This document shows, one piece after another, positions 18,498 to 25,336 of a stretch of DNA of 64,000 bases. A program made the translations under genes and the position numbers. Every line of letters starts with the position of its first letter. Position 1 is the stretch's first letter. The stretch is from NCBI RefSeq assembly GCF_008630635.1, contig NZ_CP043869.1:1364001-1428000 (forward strand), read 5' to 3'. Source of the DNA: Neptunomonas concharum (lineage in GTDB: Bacteria > Pseudomonadota > Gammaproteobacteria > Pseudomonadales > Balneatricaceae). The notes beneath the pieces were generated by a model. It worked only from the letters and a program-made list of their open reading frames with translations, did no database searches and had not been told where the DNA came from.

Positions 18498-18917
18498 ATG
18501 AGAAAATTATTAGCATTAACTGCTGTTGTCTTACTTCCTACGACCGCTTTGGCTGAAAGTTTTGATCAGGCGTTCAATATGAACCGAGGGATGTATGGTA
18601 AAGACCATACATTCACATGGAGTGGGAAGCAATATTCTACGAATCATCAGGAAGAGGTTGAGGCATCTGTTGAGGCGACACAAGCTAATGCAGCCGCTTT
18701 AGTAGAGAAAGCTAAGGCAAAGAATGCGGAAGCAGGAGCTGTTGGTTTTGAATGGAAGCTAACTAAGGGGCTTATCAAAGAAGCCGAGGCTGCACTTGCT
18801 GAAGGAGAGTATCAGAAAGCTATGAACCTAGCCGCGCAGGCTAAGTATCACGCCCGTATTGGTATTCAGCAGCACGAGTATGCAGAATCCAATTGGCATC
18901 TTTCTATACCACAATAA
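18498..18917 (+). CDS. soxK: SoxXA-binding protein-like (SoxK/SAXB)
   Basis: A 139-residue periplasmic protein with a clear signal (MRKLLALTAVVLLPTTALA). Helical, alanine-rich repeats are followed by FEWKLTKGLIKEAEAAL and GEYQKAMNLAAQAKYHA, the pattern of the small SoxXA-binding proteins that raise SoxXA activity. It lies 11 bases after soxA in the same operon, which agrees with that role. The family was named from memory of its pattern. Confidence 0.7.
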   Translation: MRKLLALTAVVLLPTTALAESFDQAFNMNRGMYGKDHTFTWSGKQYSTNHQEEVEASVEATQANAAALVEKAKAKNAEAGAVGFEWKLTKGLIKEAEAALAEGEYQKAMNLAAQAKYHARIGIQQHEYAESNWHLSIPQ

Positions 18918-18932
18918 TAATTAACCGCTAAG

Positions 18933-18966
18933 TACCTATAGCAGACGCTGCTATAGGTATTTTTTT
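18933..18966 (+). terminator. Strong terminator between soxK and soxB
   Basis: A perfect 12-base stem (TACCTATAGCAG/CTGCTATAGGTA) with a three-base loop is followed by seven Ts. It sits only about 16 bases before the soxB start, inside the apparent operon. Confidence 0.85.
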
Positions 18967-18982
18967 GCCCGAAGGTGATTTT

Positions 18983-20752
18983 ATGTCCATGTCTCGTCGC
19001 GAATTTGCTCAGTTATTAGGTCTTGCTGGTGCCGCAGGCTTGCTCCCAGCTCAAGGGTTTGCAGCTGCGAAGCAAATAACTGATCCTTACGAAGTAGAAA
19101 ACTTTGGGAATGTGCGTTTACTCCATATGACCGATTGCCATGCCCAACTGTTACCTATTTATTTTCGAGAACCTAACGTTAATTTAGGGATTGGAAGTGC
19201 CTTAGGAAAGCCCCCACATTTGGTCGGCGATAAATTGCTCCAGCATTTCGGTATTAATCCGAATACGCTAGAGGCTCACGCGTTTTCCTGTCTTAATTAT
19301 GAAGAAGCCGCTGCTAAATATGGAAAAGTAGGTGGTTTTGCTCATATAAAAACGCTGGTTGAACGTTTGCGGGAATCCTATGGTCGAGAGAAAACACTGT
19401 TGCTAGATGGTGGGGATACGTGGCAGGGCTCGGGTACGGCGTATAAAACTCGGGGCATGGATATGGTACAAGCAACCAATGCATTGGGCGTAGATATAAT
19501 GACAGGACATTGGGAGTTTACGTACGAACAAGCAGAGATTCTTGAAAATATTAAAGCCTTTAATGGCGAGTTTTTAGCGCAGAATGTCTTTGTGACAGAA
19601 GATGCCCTCTTTGAAGGAGCTGATGAATACATTTTCAGTGAAGACAGTGGTCATGTTTTTAAACCATATACGATTAAAGAGATAGGCGGAGCGCGCATAG
19701 CGATTATTGGGCAAGCCTTCCCTCGTACTAAAATTGCCAATCCTGCTCGGTTTATCCCTGATTGGACATTCGATATCTATGACGACCGCCTTCAGGAGCA
19801 GGTCGATCACATTCGAGCAAATGAGAAGGTTGATGCCGTTGTTGTGATCTCCCACAATGGGATGGATGTAGATATCGCGATGGCTAATCGCGTCTCAGGC
19901 GTTGACGTTATTCTTGGAGGCCATACCCATGATGGTATGCCAGCACCTACATTAGTCAAAAATAATGGCGGAACTACATTAGTGTGTAATGTGGGTTCGA
20001 ACGGAAAGTTCGTCGGTGTTATGGATCTGGATGTTAGAGAGGGTAAGGTACAAGGTTACCGTTACCGTTTGCTCCCTGTCTTCTCAGAATTGATTCCTGC
20101 TGATCCTGCCATGGCTGCGTTAATCAACGATATACGAGCCCCTTATTTGCCGTGGTTAACTGAGCAATTAGCACCTGCTGATGAGCTAATGTTTCGCCGA
20201 GGTAATTTTAATGGCACGTTTGATCAACTTATTTGCGATGCACTACGCAAGGTTAATGATGCACAAGTTTCACTATCCCCAGGTTTTAGATGGGGAACGA
20301 CGGTGCTAAAAGGCCAAATGGTGACCATGGAACATGTGCTCGACCAAACATGCCTGACTTATCCAGAGACATATGTCCGTGAAATGAAAGGCTCAGAACT
20401 CAAGTTGATTTTGGAAGATGTGGCCGATAATTTGTTTAATCCAGAGCCCTACCTGCAGTCAGGCGGTGATATGGTGCGAGTGGGAGGGTTTGATTATGTC
20501 TGTGATCCTACCCAAGATATCGGTAACCGAATTAGTGAGATGACACTGGATAACGGAGAAAAGATTGACGCGAATAAATCCTATAAAGTCAGCGGGTGGG
20601 CAACGGTAGGGGCTCGTTCAGAAGGAGCTGATATATGGGATGTCGTTGCTGAATACCTAAGAGACCGTAAAGTTGCGAGCATAGACAAACTGAATACCCC
20701 TAAATTGAAAAACGTTGACGGTAACCCTGGGATCATGGATTATCCAGCGTGA
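18983..20752 (+). CDS. soxB: Thiosulfohydrolase SoxB
   Basis: SoxB hydrolyses the sulfate group from thiosulfonate-SoxY. The 589-residue protein has a Tat signal (MSRREFAQLLGLAG) and the dimanganese metallophosphatase motifs LHMTDCHAQ, DGGDTWQGSG, GHWEFT, SHNGMD and GGHTHDG, followed by a 5'-nucleotidase C-terminal domain. ATG 18983 has GAAGGTG before it. A TTG at 18965 is in the terminator and is unlikely. Translation just after the terminator suggests its level is set separately. Confidence 0.97.
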   Translation: MSMSRREFAQLLGLAGAAGLLPAQGFAAAKQITDPYEVENFGNVRLLHMTDCHAQLLPIYFREPNVNLGIGSALGKPPHLVGDKLLQHFGINPNTLEAHAFSCLNYEEAAAKYGKVGGFAHIKTLVERLRESYGREKTLLLDGGDTWQGSGTAYKTRGMDMVQATNALGVDIMTGHWEFTYEQAEILENIKAFNGEFLAQNVFVTEDALFEGADEYIFSEDSGHVFKPYTIKEIGGARIAIIGQAFPRTKIANPARFIPDWTFDIYDDRLQEQVDHIRANEKVDAVVVISHNGMDVDIAMANRVSGVDVILGGHTHDGMPAPTLVKNNGGTTLVCNVGSNGKFVGVMDLDVREGKVQGYRYRLLPVFSELIPADPAMAALINDIRAPYLPWLTEQLAPADELMFRRGNFNGTFDQLICDALRKVNDAQVSLSPGFRWGTTVLKGQMVTMEHVLDQTCLTYPETYVREMKGSELKLILEDVADNLFNPEPYLQSGGDMVRVGGFDYVCDPTQDIGNRISEMTLDNGEKIDANKSYKVSGWATVGARSEGADIWDVVAEYLRDRKVASIDKLNTPKLKNVDGNPGIMDYPA

Positions 20753-20770
20753 TACTAACCGAGTATCATA

Positions 20771-20797
20771 AGAAGGGGGCTTAGGCCCTCTTTTTTA
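20771..20797 (+). terminator. Terminator at the end of the sox cluster
   Basis: A G/C stem (GGGGGC...GGCCCTC with one wobble) around 20774-20790 is followed by TTTTTT. It ends the sox run. Confidence 0.75.
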
Positions 20798-20835
20798 ATT
20801 TTAGTGATTCATGCTTTTAACGGTGGGAGGTGTAC

Positions 20836-21525
20836 ATGTCATTAAGGATAATAGGCATTTTATTGATTAGTAGTGCGCTGCTAACTGGGTGCCAATCTAC
20901 GCCGGAAATTTCTGGAGAATTACCTGCCCCAGAGCCAATAAAGAATGCCACTCAGTCTGATCAAGTGACCCCTACGAACACAAACCGCACCTCCTCGCCA
21001 TCGGGAACCCCTGCTCAAAGTAATGCGGTTGATTATCTATCAGGGCAGGTGACGACAATGCAGGAGCAGATCATCCAAATCAAAGCGGATACTGCAGACC
21101 TAAAACAGCTAAACCAACTTATCCTTTCCCGGTTACAGCTGATGGGTGCTAATTTCACATCAAATGCCGCCAATAATACGGAAGGGCAGTCTGCTGAGGC
21201 GTTAAGTTCAGTCGACATCGCGCAGTTATCCCAACAGCTCCAGCAGCTGCAAGAGACGTCAGACAGTGCATTTAAGTTAGTTTCGGGTTATACCGCAAAA
21301 GGCCAGTGGGTCTTGATTCGTTATAATCGGTTTACTGGGGAGTCTTGGCTGGCTGACCAAGGAAACTGGAACCCCATCAACGAAAATGAGGTTATTTCCC
21401 CTTCAGTTTTTGAGATCCAGCTCCTAAGAGCCGATAAAGATATAAAAGGTTTTGCTACCGCTCGCATAGACCAGCGCAGTGGCCAAGTCTGGTGGTTAAG
21501 TGAAAATAGTTGGTTAAAGTATTAG
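20836..21525 (+). CDS. Predicted lipoprotein of unknown function
   Basis: A 229-residue protein with a lipobox (LISSALLTGC; Cys near residue 19), a Pro/Ser/Thr-rich spacer, a Gln-rich coiled-coil-like section (about residues 65-140) and a C-terminal domain repeating the motif G.W.L.R..R.TGE.W. It has two Trp-containing beta-like units (WLADQGNWNPI and VWWLSENSWLKY). GGGAGG precedes ATG 20836. It may follow sox transcription by read-through, but a terminator lies between. Confidence 0.75.
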   Translation: MSLRIIGILLISSALLTGCQSTPEISGELPAPEPIKNATQSDQVTPTNTNRTSSPSGTPAQSNAVDYLSGQVTTMQEQIIQIKADTADLKQLNQLILSRLQLMGANFTSNAANNTEGQSAEALSSVDIAQLSQQLQQLQETSDSAFKLVSGYTAKGQWVLIRYNRFTGESWLADQGNWNPINENEVISPSVFEIQLLRADKDIKGFATARIDQRSGQVWWLSENSWLKY

Positions 21526-21565
21526 ACGAGTGTCGAGCGTTTAGGTCGTATCAGGAAGCGAATAA

Positions 21566-22078
21566 ATGAGTGTATGCAGTACTGATGATGAATACTGTCA
21601 AAATTTGATCAATGCCTTTGCGAACATCTTACCCAACTTAATCATAAAAGGAGACGCAGAAGAGCCGTTCTACGAAGCGCCGACAGCGAATACCCATGCC
21701 ATCCTATATTTTAGAAGTAACTATCCACGCAGCCTTTTGCATGAAATGTCGCATTATTGCTTAGCGGGTGATCGGCGAAGAGCTTTGGACGATTTCGGAT
21801 ACTGGTACGCTCCGTGCGGAAGAACAGCCGAAGAGCAACAGCGCTTTGAAGAAGTTGAGGCGAGGCCACAAGGGCTGGAAAAAGCCATGTGTGAAATTGT
21901 TGGGCTTAAGTTTTCCCCCAGCCTTGACGATTTTTCAGGACGGCCAGCGTCGGAAAGTTTTCTGCAAGAGTTAGAACTCGCCTATCAAGAGATGCGGGTA
22001 AATCCACCTCCCACTGCCAATAAAGTGTTGTCTGGGTTGAGAAGTTACTGGGAAACCAATGGATTAGCTAATCTGTGA
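21566..22078 (+). CDS. epmC: Elongation factor P hydroxylase EpmC
   Basis: EpmC (YfcM) hydroxylates the beta-lysylated lysine of EF-P. Family features in the 170 residues include EPFYEAP, LHEMSHYCLAGDRRR (HExxH-like metal region), DFGYWYAPCGR, QQRFEEVEARPQ and the C-terminal LR.YW. The motif cluster identifies it well. Its partners epmA/epmB and efp are not in the window. Confidence 0.88.
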   Translation: MSVCSTDDEYCQNLINAFANILPNLIIKGDAEEPFYEAPTANTHAILYFRSNYPRSLLHEMSHYCLAGDRRRALDDFGYWYAPCGRTAEEQQRFEEVEARPQGLEKAMCEIVGLKFSPSLDDFSGRPASESFLQELELAYQEMRVNPPPTANKVLSGLRSYWETNGLANL

Positions 22079-22094
22079 ATGTTTAGGTTAGTCT

Positions 22095-22159
22095 GATAAG
22101 TAACAGCTTATCCCTCAGCGCATCCTAAATGGCTTAATATTAGTATTATCTGATATAAT
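22095..22159 (+). promoter_or_regulatory. Dyad and candidate promoter before an unknown gene
   Basis: GATAAG-TAACAG-CTTATC (22095-22112) is an inverted repeat after epmC. TATAAT at 22154-22159 fits a -10 element for the gene at 22213; the -35 is weak. Confidence 0.4.
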
Positions 22160-22212
22160 GCGCTTCAGAATTATTCTTTAGCTAATGCAGTAAGGCTGCC
22201 GTGGAGAAGTAC

Positions 22213-22740
22213 ATGGACCCTCGATTTACCCCCATTTCTAGTCAAGAGCCTGTTTCTTCAAGTGTTATAAATGACGCTATTTATAAAACGGAGCACTTTA
22301 CTTATCGACTATTGGCTGTTCAGTTGGATGGGCAGGGTGTGTCATGGTATCTGTATGCATCTGATAGCGATTCTGATCAGAATAACAGGGTCGATTGGGT
22401 ATTAGGCGTATTTGATACGTGCGGTCAGCTCGGCTTCTTTTTGGACCTTCACCTTGATAATGAGCTAAAAGTACCAGCGCTTAAACTTGCTCCTGATAAT
22501 CGTTATTTAGGTGTGAATGGTGAAGGGCAGTTTTGCTTCCCTGTGTACGCGGGTGTCTATCGTGTAGGGTTTAAATCATATACAGTCGATATCTGCCCAG
22601 ACTCACTTGAAAAAAGAATAGTTCACTATATTCAGTCGTATAAAACTGAATATTTAGGACTTTTTGAGAACGAAAAAGAGGCATGTTTGGGGATATATAG
22701 CCATTTTGATAATCGCTTAAGAGGGTGCAAAATGTGCTGA
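22213..22740 (+). CDS. Unrecognised protein, 175 residues
   Basis: No family is recognised. There is no signal peptide or membrane span. The middle part is beta-rich with many aromatic and acidic residues (W, Y, DSDSDQ). The C-terminal third is helical with two terminal cysteines (GCKMC). ATG 22213 is preferred to GTG 22201 because GGAG lies 6 bases upstream of it. It stands alone, convergent with the copper operon, and a strong dyad (22734-22763) overlaps its stop. Confidence 0.65.
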   Translation: MDPRFTPISSQEPVSSSVINDAIYKTEHFTYRLLAVQLDGQGVSWYLYASDSDSDQNNRVDWVLGVFDTCGQLGFFLDLHLDNELKVPALKLAPDNRYLGVNGEGQFCFPVYAGVYRVGFKSYTVDICPDSLEKRIVHYIQSYKTEYLGLFENEKEACLGIYSHFDNRLRGCKMC

Positions 22741-22763
22741 TGCGCATAAAACGCCATCAGCAC
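22734..22763. terminator. Convergent stem-loop
   Basis: GTGCTGATG and CATCAGCAC arms with an inner GCG/CGC pair enclose an A-rich loop. There is no T tract, so it is a weak bidirectional terminator or RNA end-protector. Confidence 0.45.
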
Positions 22764-22777
22764 AGGCCATTCGATAA

Positions 22778-23248
22778 CTATTGATTGGTATTATGATGCT
22801 GAGCATGAGGTGTTTTGTTTGGCATCATCCCTACAACACTTTTAACCGGCACATTGAGCACTTCTTCGGAGTTGTCAGAAAACTTCAACGTAAGGTCAAC
22901 ATTTTGATCAGGATTTAGTGGCTGTGTTAACCCAATCAGCATGACATGTAGTCCGCCAGGCTGAAGTGTGACAGCCTCGCCTGCAGGTAGCTGTATTTCA
23001 TCAATGCGACGCATACGCATTACGCCGTTGTCGTGCTGATGTGTATGCAGTTCCACGGTTTTAGCTGCACTGCTGGTGGCAGAAATCAGTGCTAGGTCAG
23101 ACTCCCCTTTATTCGTTAGCGTCATAAAAGCAGCGCTGTTGATTTGATTTGCAGGTACGGCTCTGACATACGCCTCGCTCACAGAAACCTCTGCCCAAGC
23201 AGGAAGTGCACATACGCTCAAAGTGGCCGCTATGATTAGTTTTTTCAT
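22778..23248 (-). CDS. Periplasmic copper chaperone PCuAC
   Basis: A 156-residue exported protein (signal MKKLIIAATLSVCALPAWA) of the PCu(A)C/DUF461 family. The copper motif is visible as His in LHTHQHDNGVMRM and HVM in GGLHVMLIGL, and the C-terminus adds a His-rich tail. It hands copper to the CuA or CuB sites of haem-copper oxidases. It starts 8 bases after the Sco stop, in one operon with the next two genes. Confidence 0.92.
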   Translation of the reverse strand: MKKLIIAATLSVCALPAWAEVSVSEAYVRAVPANQINSAAFMTLTNKGESDLALISATSSAAKTVELHTHQHDNGVMRMRRIDEIQLPAGEAVTLQPGGLHVMLIGLTQPLNPDQNVDLTLKFSDNSEEVLNVPVKSVVGMMPNKTPHAQHHNTNQ

Positions 23249-23256
23249 CAGTATAC

Positions 23257-23868
23257 CTATTTGTCTGAGTCTAATAGTTTATTGATCTCTTCCAGTAATT
23301 CGTTGGGAGAGCTATTGTGAAGCAGGGTTTTGTACAGTTCTCCTGTCTGATCGATCAGGTAAATACGTGAGGAGTGATCCACCGCATACCCCATTGCTGA
23401 ATCGGGCATATCCACTTTGCGATAAAAAGCACCATACTGTGCAACTACTTGATCGATCTCTTTTTTAGTACCAGTCAAGCCTGTAATCATCGGGCTAAAA
23501 AAACGTGTGTATTCTTCAAGCTTCTCAGGTGTATCTCGCTCAGGGTCTACACTGATAAAAATACCTGCAACTTGATCTACATTCTCGTTACTTAAGTTTC
23601 GAAATGCTTGAGTCATAACCGCTAAAGCTGTGGGGCAAACATCAGGGCATGAGGCATAACCAATATAGAGTGCGACGGCTTTACCCCGGTAATCGCTAAG
23701 TGATACTGGCCCATTATTAGATTGGAGTGTGAAGTCGCCACCTAGCTTCATGAGGCTTCCGCTTTGAAAATTGGATGGCCGGAGCATAAAGGCAATTGCT
23801 AAACCTACTAACAATAATAGCGTTAGAAGTAACAGGGTTCTCAAAGTAGACAGGGTGTTATTTTTCAT
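23257..23868 (-). CDS. SCO1/SenC copper chaperone/thioredoxin-fold protein
   Basis: A 203-residue membrane-anchored protein with an N-terminal transmembrane segment (LLLLTLLLLVGLAIAF). It carries the copper-binding CPDVCP and a conserved His in YAVDHSS. Sco proteins deliver copper to, or reduce cysteines of, the CuA site of cytochrome c oxidase. It overlaps the next gene by 4 bases (ATGA). Confidence 0.93.
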   Translation of the reverse strand: MKNNTLSTLRTLLLLTLLLLVGLAIAFMLRPSNFQSGSLMKLGGDFTLQSNNGPVSLSDYRGKAVALYIGYASCPDVCPTALAVMTQAFRNLSNENVDQVAGIFISVDPERDTPEKLEEYTRFFSPMITGLTGTKKEIDQVVAQYGAFYRKVDMPDSAMGYAVDHSSRIYLIDQTGELYKTLLHNSSPNELLEEINKLLDSDK

Positions 23869-24380
23869 TGTGCAACAAACTCAAAAGTGGCTTTAATCGG
23901 TGTTGTTTGGTCATTCTCTCGTGCGATCACTGAAGCTTGCCAGAGCATTGAACCGGTAGTGCACACAGCCAATTCAGTTACACCCGTCCAAACTCGAGTG
24001 TTGGGGTTCAGCGTCAGAGGGGTTTGATTAATGCCCATGTACATCTCTTTTCCCTGAAGGTCTAGTATGGCTTCGGTTGCATCAAGCCCGCTAATTTCAG
24101 CGGTGAAAAGAAGCGGTTTCAGTGAGCTGAACTGCTTTGGCTCTATACTCAGCGCTATTTCCACTTCATCCAGTTTTGCATAACAGGCTCCTTCGGTAAG
24201 GTCGCACTGTGCTACGGTGCTTAGTTCGCGTACAGCGGGCGTATTAGACAATGATAGAAAATGAGGTAACTTCCAGATAATGATGATTGCCCCAAATGTT
24301 AAAAATAAACCGATGATGGTTTTCAAATTGGTTGCTTGCAACATACTCTTTGCCCACTGGGTTTTGTCTATCATAGTCAT
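23865..24380 (-). CDS. Membrane-anchored protein of the Sco operon, FixH-like
   Basis: A 171-residue protein with one N-terminal transmembrane segment (about residues 20-40) and a periplasmic beta-rich domain containing four cysteines (CDLTEGAC and two further single Cys). It is first in the operon with Sco and PCuAC. The layout is like FixH-type or copper-handling accessory proteins, but no clear copper motif was seen. Function is inferred from neighbours only. Confidence 0.6.
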   Translation of the reverse strand: MTMIDKTQWAKSMLQATNLKTIIGLFLTFGAIIIIWKLPHFLSLSNTPAVRELSTVAQCDLTEGACYAKLDEVEIALSIEPKQFSSLKPLLFTAEISGLDATEAILDLQGKEMYMGINQTPLTLNPNTRVWTGVTELAVCTTGSMLWQASVIARENDQTTPIKATFEFVAQ

Positions 24381-24516
24381 ATGTCATTCGTTTTTACATG
24401 TGACGCATTGTCGCATCCACGACTTTACCCCGACTCTAAGCTTCGATATTGTAGGAAGCTAGGACGTAGTATGCATAGGTTTGCAGTTTGGATGAACTTG
24501 TTGGAGTAAGAAGGAT

Positions 24517-25131
24517 ATGATGAGCCGAAAAGGGTTTGTTCTTTTGCTGATCATGATGGTGGCTAGTTTTCAGGCAAGAGCGCTTGAGTTTTATAAAGTG
24601 ATCGACGAACCTATCAATATACGTTCGGGGCCTGGAGTATCCTTTGAGCGCTTAGCCCAAGCGAAAAAAAATGAGCAGGTCTTACTGATTAAAAGACAAG
24701 AAGACTGGGCTAATATTTTCTTTATTCACCCTGATGGCCGTAAAGTAGAGGGGTGGATTCACAGCGACTTTATCAGCCCAGACGGTGAGGTCAGACAGGC
24801 AGATTCCAAGCTTAAAGCCAGCGCAATCGGAGCCCAGCTGAATTGTCTACCGAATGCAGAGAACACGGGTATTGGGAGCTGTTTGTTAAATATCGATTTA
24901 ACGGTCGTAGGGCCTTTGACGACGGATACCGTTGCCGTTGCTTGTGAGTCGGAGCTACTCATGCACGTTAATAATGAAACACATCCTTTACAAGAGTCAG
25001 GCCGTATTCGTACACCACTTAAACAAGGCTCTGGCGCGGCCAGAATGCAAATTATTGTTTTACCACCGAACCAGAAATCGATAGAGAAGATGACGCTGGT
25101 TGATTACCGTTGTATGGCTAAAGCACTGTAA
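24517..25131 (+). CDS. Exported SH3b-domain protein
   Basis: A 204-residue protein with a signal peptide (MMSRKGFVLLLIMMVASFQARA) and a bacterial SH3 domain (about residues 25-90) showing INIRSGPGVSFERLA and GWIHSDFIS. The rest is a cysteine-bearing domain of unknown role. SH3b domains often bind peptidoglycan. It is divergent from the Sco operon. Confidence 0.8.
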   Translation: MMSRKGFVLLLIMMVASFQARALEFYKVIDEPINIRSGPGVSFERLAQAKKNEQVLLIKRQEDWANIFFIHPDGRKVEGWIHSDFISPDGEVRQADSKLKASAIGAQLNCLPNAENTGIGSCLLNIDLTVVGPLTTDTVAVACESELLMHVNNETHPLQESGRIRTPLKQGSGAARMQIIVLPPNQKSIEKMTLVDYRCMAKAL

Positions 25132-25336
25132 ATACCCCTAACTTTAGTATGATTACTAAGGCGAAAAATTGCTTTTGTTACTAAGCTTTCAGGTAGTACG
25201 AAGTTAATACATAAGGGGTGCTTACTTGTTCAGATTGGCGTCATTCTATAAGCGGTATAGTGTATGTCTCTATTTAACGCTCAAGCTATATGTGTTTTTA
25301 GGTGTTCCATGCACCTTTTTTGTTTAAAGAGTCATT

